Below, one piece after another: positions 1 through 6,896 of a stretch of 40,313 nt of DNA (positions are counted from its first letter, which is position 1; the number at the start of each line of letters is the position of its first letter). The DNA lies in NCBI GenBank assembly GCA_028286915.1, contig JAQBQQ010000021.1, positions 1 to 40,313 of the forward strand, in the 5' to 3' direction. Source of the stretch: Candidatus Peribacteria bacterium (GTDB lineage Bacteria > Patescibacteriota > Gracilibacteria > Peribacterales > Peribacteraceae). Under the pieces are notes generated by a model that was given only the letters and a program-made list of their open reading frames with translations, was not told the DNA's origin and made no database searches. The position numbers were made by a program, and so were the translations under genes.

Positions 1-1
1 C

Positions 2-487
2 ATTATTTCCACCGAAGTCGCCGGCCTCATTAACTGGGCGCTGGTATTAGTGGCAGTCATCGCCATTACCATGATGATTATCAGTGCCATTCAAGCCATT
101 GCCACCAGCTTTAACGAAGACGGAACGGCCAAATTGCGCCGCACGGTCCTGAGTGTGGCAGCCGGTATTTTTATTATCATTCTGCGGGGTGTCATTACCA
201 GAGTCTTCGGCCTTACGCCGGCGGGCGAAGGTATTTCCCCGGTCAACCCCACACCCAATGCACTTATAGCCGTGGATGCGGCGGTATCCATTGTCCGTTT
301 TTTCCTGGGCTTTCTGGGAATCATCGCGCTTGGCATTGTTATTTATGCCGGTATTTTAATGATCTTTAATCTTGGCGATGAAGGCCGGGTGACAAAGGCC
401 CGGGAACTTCTGTACCGCGCCGGCATTGGACTGGTGGTTATTTTGGTAAGCCTGGCAATCGTGAGTTTCGTCATTCAAATAGCGTAG
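2..487 (+). CDS. TrbC/VirB2-like pilin-type membrane protein, 5' partial
   Basis: The reading frame is open to the left edge, so the true start lies outside the window; the in-frame GTG at 50 is not needed as a start. About 161 residues are visible. They form two successive copies of the same plan: a hydrophobic segment, a charged linker (NEDGTAKLRR, then GDEGRVTKARE) and a second hydrophobic segment. The second half (FLGFLGIIALGIVIYAG, then LVVILVSLAIVSFVIQ) is the pattern of TrbC/VirB2-type pilin-like proteins that are abundant in CPR genomes. The likely role is a membrane or pilus subunit of a type IV secretion or pilus-like system. No partner genes are visible. The family call rests on pattern only. 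Confidence 0.6.
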   Translation: MISTEVAGLINWALVLVAVIAITMMIISAIQAIATSFNEDGTAKLRRTVLSVAAGIFIIILRGVITRVFGLTPAGEGISPVNPTPNALIAVDAAVSIVRFFLGFLGIIALGIVIYAGILMIFNLGDEGRVTKARELLYRAGIGLVVILVSLAIVSFVIQIA

Positions 488-545
488 GCGTGAACTTGAG
501 TCCCGAGTTTCGAATATCCGTCTTGAAAGATTTATAGTTGAAAAC

Positions 546-1367
546 TCAAGACGTACTGCGGGCAAGAACAGCCGCCGCAATCCCGGCCCCCTGCCTCACC
601 TCCGCCACATCGTGCGTACGGATATAGGTGGCCCCGTGAAGAACGGCAATGGCGGATGCGGCAATGGTGCCGGGCAAACGGCCGGCCACTGGTATATTTT
701 CCGCTCCCGCGATAAACGATTTTCGGGACGGACTCAGCAGCAGCGGACAGCCGAGTGACAGAAATTCTTTCAGCCGCGCCAGAATTTCAAAAGAATAGGC
801 AGCGTCAGCTGATACAAAATGGCCCAAGCCCGGGTCCAGAATAATTCGTGACGGATGAATGCCGGCACTCATGGCGGCCGCTTTGCGCTCAGCCAAGAAA
901 TCCAGAACAGTTTCAACGACGTCGTCATACTGTCTTTCTTCGCGTGTCGTTCGCGGCGTTTTATCTTTGGCGTACATGAGGACAATAGATGCTTTCGCAT
1001 CCGCAACAACGGAAAACATTTTCGGGTCCGCCCTGCCTGCCGTCACATCATTAATGAGAGACGCCCCACTTTTGATGGCCTCGGCCGCCACCTGGCTTTT
1101 GTGGGTATCCACGCTGATGACGACCTGCGGATACACCATGCGAATAGCCATCACAACGGGAATAACGCGCTGCATTTCCTCCAGCACAAACACATCCGCC
1201 GAGCCCGGCCCGGTGGATTCACCGCCTACTTCAATAATATCCGCCCCCTGTCCGATCATCTCCTCCACGCGTGCCATGGCTGCTTCCGGGTTCAGGTACC
1301 GCCCGCCATCGTGGTAGGAATCGGGCGTGACATTCAGAATGCCGATGATGTTCGTAGTACGTATCAT
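546..1367 (-). CDS. folP: dihydropteroate synthase
   Basis: The product condenses p-aminobenzoate with hydroxymethyl-dihydropterin diphosphate to dihydropteroate in cytoplasmic folate synthesis. All signature blocks of the TIM-barrel family are present in order: GILNVTPDSYHDGG near the N-terminus, GGESTGPGS, SVDTHKS, LINDVTAG, ILDPGLGH, the SPSRKSFI sulfonamide/pABA loop, GTIAASA and the C-terminal RTHDV. The length of 273 residues is normal and the ATG at 1367 begins directly before the first motif. No other folate gene is adjacent. The upstream side is a repeat-rich spacer rather than a recognisable operon. Confidence 0.95.
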   Translation of the reverse strand: MIRTTNIIGILNVTPDSYHDGGRYLNPEAAMARVEEMIGQGADIIEVGGESTGPGSADVFVLEEMQRVIPVVMAIRMVYPQVVISVDTHKSQVAAEAIKSGASLINDVTAGRADPKMFSVVADAKASIVLMYAKDKTPRTTREERQYDDVVETVLDFLAERKAAAMSAGIHPSRIILDPGLGHFVSADAAYSFEILARLKEFLSLGCPLLLSPSRKSFIAGAENIPVAGRLPGTIAASAIAVLHGATYIRTHDVAEVRQGAGIAAAVLARSTS

Positions 1368-1441
1368 GTAGTACGTAATAAGAAATAAATTTTTGCCACA
1401 TACTACGTACTACGTACTACTTACTACTTATTACGTACTAC
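1368..1441. repeat. intergenic inverted repeat with TACGTACTAC units
   Basis: A perfect 15-nt inverted repeat has arms at 1368-1382 and 1427-1441. Direct copies of TACGTACTAC lie between the arms, and one more copy of the unit is inside the folP N-terminal codons at 1354-1363. It fills the whole spacer between folP and the small Cys-rich gene and could fold into a hairpin on either strand. Confidence 0.8.
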
Positions 1442-1445
1442 TTTA

Positions 1446-1631
1446 TTAAATCTGCATTCCCTCTTCCGGCTCCTCTGCGTGCACTATTCCATCATCTTCA
1501 TCTTTTTCGCATTCACAGGCGTCTTCAAATGTGACGCGGTCTTCGCAGCCGGGAGTGCAATTGTTACCACCGCATTCCTCGCAGGAAACAATTTCGGCAC
1601 CGCATGCGCCGCAGGTAAGTGTATCGTCCAT
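1446..1631 (-). CDS. small Cys-rich zinc-ribbon-like protein
   Basis: A 61-residue acidic protein starting at the ATG at 1631; an in-frame TTG six bases upstream is less likely. It carries two CxxC pairs (C7/C10 and C17/C20), further cysteines at C25, C29, C39 and C41, and a tail rich in Asp and Glu. The paired knuckles suggest a zinc-binding ribbon, possibly a nucleic-acid or protein-binding module. A TATTTT box lies 5 nt upstream of the ATG, fitting the leaderless start pattern of this window. Its family is not recognised and it could be an orphan ORF, but the regular Cys spacing argues that it is real. Confidence 0.55.
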   Translation of the reverse strand: MDDTLTCGACGAEIVSCEECGGNNCTPGCEDRVTFEDACECEKDEDDGIVHAEEPEEGMQI

Positions 1632-1721
1632 AATCAAAAATAGAAGAGAAGTAGATGGGCATTGTGCGACGCGAAAGGCTGGAGCTCAAGAGGATTTTGC
1701 CATAAAAATATTTCCACCCCA

Positions 1722-1744
1722 CAGAGCGCCCATACTTGGGCGCG
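1722..1744. repeat. dispersed hairpin repeat, copy 1
   Basis: A divergent copy (two substitutions, losing one stem pair) of a 23-nt element whose core GCGCCCGTACCCGGGCGC is self-complementary. It is preceded by AAATATTTCCACC and followed by ACATCGAT about 5 nt on; the same flanks recur at copy 3 near 6.8 kb. The surrounding 1632-1879 spacer contains no convincing gene. Confidence 0.7.
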
Positions 1745-1879
1745 GTGTACATCGATATTCCATACAATCGCAGCGGCTTGAGAACCGCCGCTACGGAATC
1801 GAACATATCACCCACTGCCATAGTTCGTAGTTCGACAAATGTAATATAGCAACTAATTTTCCCAACCCTAACCCCAACC

Positions 1880-3544
1880 CTAACCCTTCTTCGTCCACGC
1901 CTTCTCTATATATTCCTGCACGGCACGATTGCTGTTGAAGTATCCCATCAGTCCAATGGCCCGCTTCATGCGATGGATCCACCTCTTGCGCTCCGGGTAC
2001 GTGTATTCGGGAATTACCTGATACTGCAGCTGGGTGTATAAATCTTCGGCATCCACATCGCGCGTATCGTTATCATCCAGCGCCTGCGCCAGCGGCCCGA
2101 TTCTCCAGCCGGATTGCGGATCTTTTTCGTAACCTTCTATCCACCAGCCGTCCAGCATGGACAGGTTGAGCACGCCGTTCAAACAGGCTTTCATACCGGA
2201 CGTACCGGACGCTTCATGCAAACGCGTTGGCGTATTCAGCCAGACATCGGCACCGGCTACCAGTACTTTTGCCAGGTCCGGATTGTAATTCGGAATGTAT
2301 ACAATGCGCACGCAGTCACGGAGTTCTTCGCTGCGCTCGATCATGCGGCGGATGACATCCTGTGAAAACTGGTCATACGGGTGCGCGTTACCGGCGTGAA
2401 TAATCTGTAATTTACCGCAACCGATTTCTTTGAGACGGCGCAGGTTGGTATAAATAAGCTCGGGTCGCTTATAGGGAACAACGCGGCGCGCACTGGCGAT
2501 AGTGAGTGTCTCCAGGTCAAACTCAATATCGGTATGATCCTTCACTTTTTTGAGCAGCTCCCACTTATTATCGTAGTGCGCTTCCCACAGTTCATCGTCC
2601 GGAATATCGCGGCAATGCAGGGCAAGCAATGATGGATTCTCGCGCCAGCCCTTAATATACGTATCAAACAATGCCTTTACAGGTTCCGACGTCCACTCGG
2701 TGTGATGCACGCCGTTGGTAATGTATTTGATATTCGGATTATTCAGAATGTTCTGCGACACCTGGCCATGGACGCGGGAGACGCCAAACGTATCGCGGCT
2801 CATGGTCATGGCCAGCTGCGTCATGGACAGCGCATCCTGTCCGGCAATATCTTTTATGTGCCACGGCAGCATGTCGCCGACCATTTTATATGCAAGGTCG
2901 TAGCCGAATACATCGTGACCGGCTTTCACCGGCGTGTGCGTGGTAAACGAACAGGATTGCCGCACATCATCATCCTTAAAATTCCGTTCACGCAAAAGTT
3001 CCAGCGTAAGAAAAGCACAATGCCCTTCATTCATATGGTACGTGCCAATGTCGTTGTAGCCGAGCGCGCGCAACATGCGCACGCCGCCAATGCCCAGAAT
3101 AATTTCCTGGCTGATACGCATGGTGCCATCGCCGCCGTAAAGAATTTTTGTTAAGTCGCGGTGTTCGGGGGAATTTTCGGGCAGGTTCGTATCCAGAAAA
3201 ATAACCGGCACCGTGTGTTCACCATGTTTCATGTCCAGCTTCCAGCCGCCAATGGTGACTGTCTTTCCCTCCACTTCCACCGTCACGCGTTCGGTGAGCG
3301 GTGTTAATTCATCTGCCGGGTTCCACTTGGTCTGCGAATATTCCTGCGTACCATTGGCATGTAACTCCTGATGAAAGTACCCGAACTGCCAGGCAACCGT
3401 GACGCACGCGGCGTTCACATCCATATCGCGGCACGACCGCATAATATCGGCGGCCAAAATACCCAAGCCACCGGCATAAGTGGGAATGGAACTTTTGAAA
3501 CCGATTTCCATAGTGAAGTACGCGACGGTGAGGGGTTGGGTCAT
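1880..3544 (-). CDS. glgP: alpha-glucan (glycogen/maltodextrin) phosphorylase, short form
   Basis: The product releases glucose-1-phosphate from alpha-1,4-glucans using pyridoxal phosphate in the cytoplasm. The 554-residue protein is the short bacterial/archaeal form (TIGR02094-like), shorter than the roughly 800-residue classical enzymes. It starts MTQPLTVAYFTMEIGF, has the YAGGLGILA glycine loop, the THTPVKAGHD and ITNGVHH blocks, and the PLP region EASGTSGMKACLNG, in which the Lys of GTSGMK is the cofactor ligand. An extended -10 box (TGCTATAAT on the minus strand, 3565-3573) lies 20 nt before the ATG. The divergent neighbour is a phosphohexomutase, so glucose-1-phosphate made here could be converted next door. 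The stop codon sits in a telomere-like run of CCCTAA repeats. Confidence 0.92.
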   Translation of the reverse strand: MTQPLTVAYFTMEIGFKSSIPTYAGGLGILAADIMRSCRDMDVNAACVTVAWQFGYFHQELHANGTQEYSQTKWNPADELTPLTERVTVEVEGKTVTIGGWKLDMKHGEHTVPVIFLDTNLPENSPEHRDLTKILYGGDGTMRISQEIILGIGGVRMLRALGYNDIGTYHMNEGHCAFLTLELLRERNFKDDDVRQSCSFTTHTPVKAGHDVFGYDLAYKMVGDMLPWHIKDIAGQDALSMTQLAMTMSRDTFGVSRVHGQVSQNILNNPNIKYITNGVHHTEWTSEPVKALFDTYIKGWRENPSLLALHCRDIPDDELWEAHYDNKWELLKKVKDHTDIEFDLETLTIASARRVVPYKRPELIYTNLRRLKEIGCGKLQIIHAGNAHPYDQFSQDVIRRMIERSEELRDCVRIVYIPNYNPDLAKVLVAGADVWLNTPTRLHEASGTSGMKACLNGVLNLSMLDGWWIEGYEKDPQSGWRIGPLAQALDDNDTRDVDAEDLYTQLQYQVIPEYTYPERKRWIHRMKRAIGLMGYFNSNRAVQEYIEKAWTKKG

Positions 3545-3564
3545 AGAAAGGAGAATATCATATT

Positions 3565-3573
3565 ATTATAGCA
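3565..3573 (-). promoter_or_regulatory. extended -10 promoter of the phosphorylase gene
   Basis: On the minus strand the sequence reads TGC then TATAAT, a perfect extended -10 element. It is followed after 20 nt by the ATG, which predicts a leader of about 13 nt without an SD site. Confidence 0.6.
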
Positions 3574-3732
3574 TAATTTTTATACTTACGGGAGGCCTTT
3601 TTAATGCCAACAGGCATCTTGTCCGAACGTACTGTATGCATCTTCCAAGGCATTTTGCGATTATTCGCTGTAAAAGATAGATGACGGCGGGAGCCATACC
3701 GATTACTCTCTTAACATCTTCCTCTTTTGATT

Positions 3733-5109
3733 ATGGCTGATATTGACCCCCGCATCTTCCGCGCTTACGACATCCGCGGCAAAGCGCACTTACAACTCAC
3801 GTCCGAAGCCTGCAACCTTATCGGCCAGGCCTTTGGCGGTGTCGTTACAGAGCGAACCACCGATGAATTCGCCAGCGTGGTAGTAGGCCGCGACGCGCGC
3901 ACGCACAGCCCGGAATTTATGAATGCCGCCATTGCAGGACTTGTTGCCGCCGGTTGCCGCGTGCTAAACATGGGACAGACGCCGAGCCCGCTCAACTACT
4001 TTACCATCTGCACACGGAATCTGGACGGCGGCGTGCAAATTACAGCCAGCCACAACCCTGCCGAAGACAATGGCATCAAGCTGCAAACCAAACATGCCGA
4101 AGCCTACGCCGGCGAAGATTTGCAGCAACTGCGCAAGCAAATCGAAGCGAATGATGTAAAAACCGGTAACGGCTGGGAGGAACATATTGATGCCATTACG
4201 CCGTACACAGAATATCTCACGAATGTTTTTGGCGGCATCGGCATTGGCAAAACCATTGTGGTGGATGGCGGCAACGGCGTGGCAGGCCCGCTGTATTGCG
4301 ACGTGCTGCGCAAAGTCGGCTGCAAAGTAGTGGAACTGTACATAGAACCCGATGGCACCTTCCCCAACCATGCCGCCGACCCGAGCAAGTGGGAAACACT
4401 CGCCGATTTACAGAAATCGACAAAAGAGCTTGGCGCTCATGCCGGCTTTGCGCTTGATGGTGACGGCGACCGATTCGGTATGGTAGATGAAACGGGCACC
4501 ATTCGCACGGCGGATGAAATTCTGCTGCTTCTTGCCAAAGATCACTTAAGCCGCAACCCGGGTGCGCCGGTTATTTTTACCGTTAGCAATTCCGGCACGC
4601 TGCAGACGGAAATAACCAAATGGGGCGGCAGGCCGGTCATGTGCAAAGTGGGTCACTCATTTGTAGAACACGCCATGCGCGAAAACAACGCCCTGCTCGG
4701 CGGCGAACAATCCGGCCACTTCTTCTGCGGCGAAGATTACTTTTCGTTCGATGACGCACTGGTGGGCGTGCTGCGTGTGCTGAGTATTATGAAGAAGGAA
4801 TCCGTTTCAAGCCTCATGAAAGATTTTCCCAAAGTCTACCAGGCACAGGAACGCCGGCCGCATTGTGCCGATGATGTAAAAGCGCAGGTTATACAAAAAA
4901 TCCGCGATCATTTTGCGGCAACATACCCGGTAGTAGACCTGGACGGCGCCCGCATAGATTTTGGCGACGGTGCCTGGGCGGGAATTCGCATGAGCAATAC
5001 CAGCCCGTGCCTGTCAGTATGCCTGGAAGCCAGAAGCCCGGAGAAATTGGCGGAAATAGAAAAGCTGGTACTGGAGCATTTGGGGACGTATGAGGAGATT
5101 GAAATGTGA
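3733..5109 (+). CDS. manB: phosphomannomutase / phosphoglucomutase
   Basis: The product interconverts hexose 1- and 6-phosphates (mannose and/or glucose). It is about 458 residues, the usual size of the AlgC/ManB group. The visible blocks are DPRIFRAYDIRGKA at the N-terminus, GRDARTHSPEF, the active-site serine loop TASHNPAEDNGIK, the metal loop DGDGDRFG and the sugar-binding GGEQSGH. The ATG at 3733 is preferred over an in-frame TTG at 3727 because the conserved DPRIFRAYDIRG block begins right after it. The leader carries a small ATGCC/GGCAT hairpin. It is divergent from the glucan phosphorylase, consistent with a link between glucan storage and nucleotide-sugar supply. Mannose versus glucose preference cannot be read from sequence. 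Confidence 0.93.
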   Translation: MADIDPRIFRAYDIRGKAHLQLTSEACNLIGQAFGGVVTERTTDEFASVVVGRDARTHSPEFMNAAIAGLVAAGCRVLNMGQTPSPLNYFTICTRNLDGGVQITASHNPAEDNGIKLQTKHAEAYAGEDLQQLRKQIEANDVKTGNGWEEHIDAITPYTEYLTNVFGGIGIGKTIVVDGGNGVAGPLYCDVLRKVGCKVVELYIEPDGTFPNHAADPSKWETLADLQKSTKELGAHAGFALDGDGDRFGMVDETGTIRTADEILLLLAKDHLSRNPGAPVIFTVSNSGTLQTEITKWGGRPVMCKVGHSFVEHAMRENNALLGGEQSGHFFCGEDYFSFDDALVGVLRVLSIMKKESVSSLMKDFPKVYQAQERRPHCADDVKAQVIQKIRDHFAATYPVVDLDGARIDFGDGAWAGIRMSNTSPCLSVCLEARSPEKLAEIEKLVLEHLGTYEEIEM

Positions 5110-5179
5110 GTCTTGAGTCCTGAGTTTTGAATTTTGAAACTTCGTATATCAAGACTCTGGACTCAAAAATCAAGACTCA
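5107..5179. repeat. intergenic inverted repeat (TGAGTCTTGA / TCAAGACTCA)
   Basis: Perfect 10-nt arms at 5107-5116 and 5170-5179 enclose several shorter GAGTCC/GGACTC and CAAAA/TTTTG matches. A related sequence (ACTTGAGTCCCGAGTTT) follows the pilin-like gene near 493-510, so this is a small family of gene-end fillers. Confidence 0.65.
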
Positions 5180-5215
5180 AAATCGTCCAAATTTAACTGC
5201 ACGAAGCCTGCTCTC

Positions 5216-5224
5216 TGCTATACT
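5216..5224 (+). promoter_or_regulatory. extended -10 giving a leaderless start
   Basis: TGC followed by TATACT (5219-5224) ends 6 nt before the ATG at 5231. Transcription would start at or next to the initiation codon. Confidence 0.6.
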
Positions 5225-5230
5225 CCCCCC

Positions 5231-5395
5231 ATGAAATTCCCCTTTCGTTTCTGGAGAAAGAAGAAAGAGGCCAAGAAGCCGGGTAAGTTTGTAAAGAAGA
5301 TGGTTGTCAGCCTTATTATTGGCGGGGCAATCGGGTCGATTATCGGCAGTAAATATAGCGGAGAGGATGAGGAGGAGAAGGATGAAAAGAAATAG
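5231..5395 (+). CDS. small single-pass membrane protein with glycine zipper
   Basis: A 54-residue ORF with a clear design: a strongly basic N-terminus (RFWRKKKEAKKPGKFVKK), one hydrophobic segment with glycine-zipper spacing (SLIIGGAIGSIIGS) and an acidic Lys/Glu tail. The charge layout predicts the N-terminus inside the cell. A TATACT box 6 nt upstream supports this start. It resembles YtxH-like or other small glycine-zipper membrane proteins, but no family is certain. It stands alone between the mutase and a minus-strand cassette. Confidence 0.65.
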   Translation: MKFPFRFWRKKKEAKKPGKFVKKMVVSLIIGGAIGSIIGSKYSGEDEEEKDEKK

Positions 5396-5432
5396 GTTCG
5401 CTTTTGCTTGAGTTGCCAAAAATTCACCCAAA

Positions 5433-5455
5433 CAGAGCGCCCGTACCCGGGCGCG
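5433..5455. repeat. dispersed hairpin repeat, copy 2
   Basis: Identical over 23 nt to the copy near 6.8 kb (CAGAGCGCCCGTACCCGGGC plus GCG). The core can form a tight stem. It lies just after the stop of the small membrane protein. Confidence 0.75.
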
Positions 5456-5527
5456 GACAGACAATAAGAATTGCCGAAAGGGCAACAACATTTATAGTGT
5501 GATAAATCTTTTCATGCCATAAAGAAA

Positions 5528-5558
5528 GAACCTCCGCGAAAAAATATCGCGGAGGTTC
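5528..5558 (-). terminator. intrinsic terminator of the 5.7-6.4 kb gene
   Basis: Perfect 12-bp stem (5528-5539 with 5547-5558) and a 7-nt loop. On the minus strand it is followed by TTCTTTCTTT, so it ends transcription coming from the 5664-6428 gene. Confidence 0.8.
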
Positions 5559-5642
5559 CGGCCTTTGCCTGTTGGTTATGAACCGACAAGCAAGTTTTCA
5601 AGAAGCCTCAAGGGCTTCAAGAGGCAAAGTTCAGGACTTCCC

Positions 5643-5679
5643 GCCTGCGTCCGCGGCGGCGGACTACGGACGGGCAGGC
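5643..5679. repeat. GC-rich inverted repeat overlapping a gene end
   Basis: GCCTGC and GCAGGC arms enclose GTCCG/CGGAC matches. It belongs to the kind of GTCCGC...GCGGAC small interspersed repeat also seen at 23.1 kb. It supplies the last codons and the stop codon of the minus-strand gene ending at 5664. Confidence 0.6.
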
Positions 5680-6428
5680 AGAGGAGGCACGGACGACGCG
5701 AGACCGCAGGCGTCGAAGCGGACGTCATCCCAATAGCGGACGACATCGAACCCGCCGGAATCGAAATTGCCGACGACGATGCGGTAACTGATCGAGTCCT
5801 TGTCTTGGCAGCGCACGTAGACGTCCGGCAGCAGGCGCTCGCAGTACACGCGCCAGTAGAGGATGACCATGTAGGTCATCTCACAGGCGAACGGCACCTC
5901 TTCCTCCTTCGTGAGGAGCGAGCACTGCTGGTCGTAGGTCTTATTGCGGGACTCGGGCACCGGCGCACTACGGAGGAGATACCAGCGGACGCTCACCTTC
6001 TTGTCGTTGGCGAACGGCTCCCGCTTGTACCAGTCGGTGTCGTAGAAGTCGCTGTCGGCGATCTTGCGGATCTCGTTGACGGAGAGCGCGCTACCCGCGA
6101 CGAGGACATGGGTGTCCTTGCACGCTTGGAGCGTTTCTTCGCTGAACGGGATCTCCGCGAGCGGCTCGGAATCAAGAGCGATACCGTAGCCCCTACGCAC
6201 CTCTTCCAAGCCGAGAAAATTCTTGCCCATGATCGCACGGGCGCGGCTCTGGACAGCGGTGTCGAGGATCGGGTCGCTGATGGGGACCAGGGAGACAGCC
6301 AGTTGTTTCATGGCAGCATCATCGGCGGCAATCATGCGCAACCACCAGTCCTGATCCACAAAACGAGCCAGTTTCTTCCAACCCTCCTGCTGCTTCTTCA
6401 CGGACAGTCCGTACAGGTTTTTCGACAT
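5664..6428 (-). CDS. uncharacterised CPR-type protein (stand-alone cassette)
   Basis: A 254-residue soluble protein starting MSKNLYGLSVKKQQEGWKK. The ATG at 6428 is chosen because GAGGTG lies 4 nt upstream; the longer frame to 6488 runs towards the leader hairpin. From memory the blocks LVPISDPIL, ARAIMGKNFLGLEEV, GIALDSEPLAEIPFSEETL, VSVRWYLL and PDVYVRC belong to a hypothetical family common in CPR genomes; no function is known to me. The gene has its own promoter (6603-6631), leader hairpin (6495-6559) and terminator (5528-5558), and C/G-ending codons unlike its neighbours. The final residues after GLASS are encoded by a GC-rich repeat, so the original C-terminus may be replaced. Confidence 0.75.
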   Translation of the reverse strand: MSKNLYGLSVKKQQEGWKKLARFVDQDWWLRMIAADDAAMKQLAVSLVPISDPILDTAVQSRARAIMGKNFLGLEEVRRGYGIALDSEPLAEIPFSEETLQACKDTHVLVAGSALSVNEIRKIADSDFYDTDWYKREPFANDKKVSVRWYLLRSAPVPESRNKTYDQQCSLLTKEEEVPFACEMTYMVILYWRVYCERLLPDVYVRCQDKDSISYRIVVGNFDSGGFDVVRYWDDVRFDACGLASSVPPLPARP

Positions 6429-6494
6429 AACGCACCTCAGCGAGGTTTTGAAACCGGAACCGCCGGCTCGGGCTTGCTCTACATTCATAAACTT

Positions 6495-6559
6495 GAGACA
6501 AGCGCTTTATGCATGGTCCGACAGACCCACCATGAACTCATACGCAGAGCGCTTGTCTC
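6495..6559 (-). promoter_or_regulatory. nested leader hairpin of the 5.7-6.4 kb gene
   Basis: A 12-bp outer stem (6495-6506 with 6548-6559) encloses a second hairpin with CATGGT/ACCATG arms. It lies between the mapped promoter and the SD site, hence in the 5' leader of the minus-strand transcript. There is no T-run after it on that strand, so it is not a simple terminator. Confidence 0.65.
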
Positions 6560-6602
6560 TTTATCCTAAACCTTGCGATGCTCTGAAAGAACAATGAATG
6601 AT

Positions 6603-6631
6603 ACGGTAAACATAAAGCATAAACTTGTCAA
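6603..6631 (-). promoter_or_regulatory. sigma70-type promoter of the 5.7-6.4 kb gene
   Basis: On the minus strand TTGACA (6626-6631) is separated by 17 nt from TACCGT (6603-6608). The predicted leader is about 170 nt, in contrast to the leaderless genes of this window. Confidence 0.5.
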
Positions 6632-6670
6632 AGTTCCATTGGCATTATCGATCTAATCCTTCTCCCATTA

Positions 6671-6714
6671 CCCCGATGCCGCGTGCACACCGCACATGGC
6701 ATCGGGGAGATTTT
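6671..6714 (+). terminator. terminator-like hairpin
   Basis: CCCCGATGCC (6671-6680) pairs with GGCATCGGGG (6698-6707), followed by AGATTTT on the plus strand. No plus-strand gene precedes it closely, so it may be the remnant of a lost gene end or part of the cassette boundary. Confidence 0.5.
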
Positions 6715-6761
6715 ATGTACACGCATTTTTATTGTGATTGAAACCGCAGCCACGGAGGGCT

Positions 6762-6812
6762 GCTCTGCGGGTGGAAATATTTCCACCCGCAGAGCGCCCG
6801 TACCCGGGCGCG
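6762..6812. repeat. 34-nt perfect palindrome plus dispersed repeat copy 3
   Basis: Positions 6762-6795 form a perfect palindrome centred on AAATATTT with GGTGG/CCACC arms. It overlaps the 23-nt repeat copy at 6790-6812, which is identical to the copy at 5433-5455. The rest of the 6429-6896 gene-free stretch holds the leader, promoter and hairpins listed separately. Confidence 0.8.
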
Positions 6813-6896
6813 ACATCGATCAACATAACCGCAGCGATTTGCGAATAATTCTTTTCCCTTGTTTCCCCTGCTTCCCTTGTACCACCTGTACCCCTT

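Noticed and set aside
5565-6569. 334-codon plus-strand ORF opposite the unknown cassette gene
   Set aside because: It is the high-GC antisense frame of the minus-strand gene, which has SD, promoter and terminator. The antisense product is His/Asp/Val-biased.
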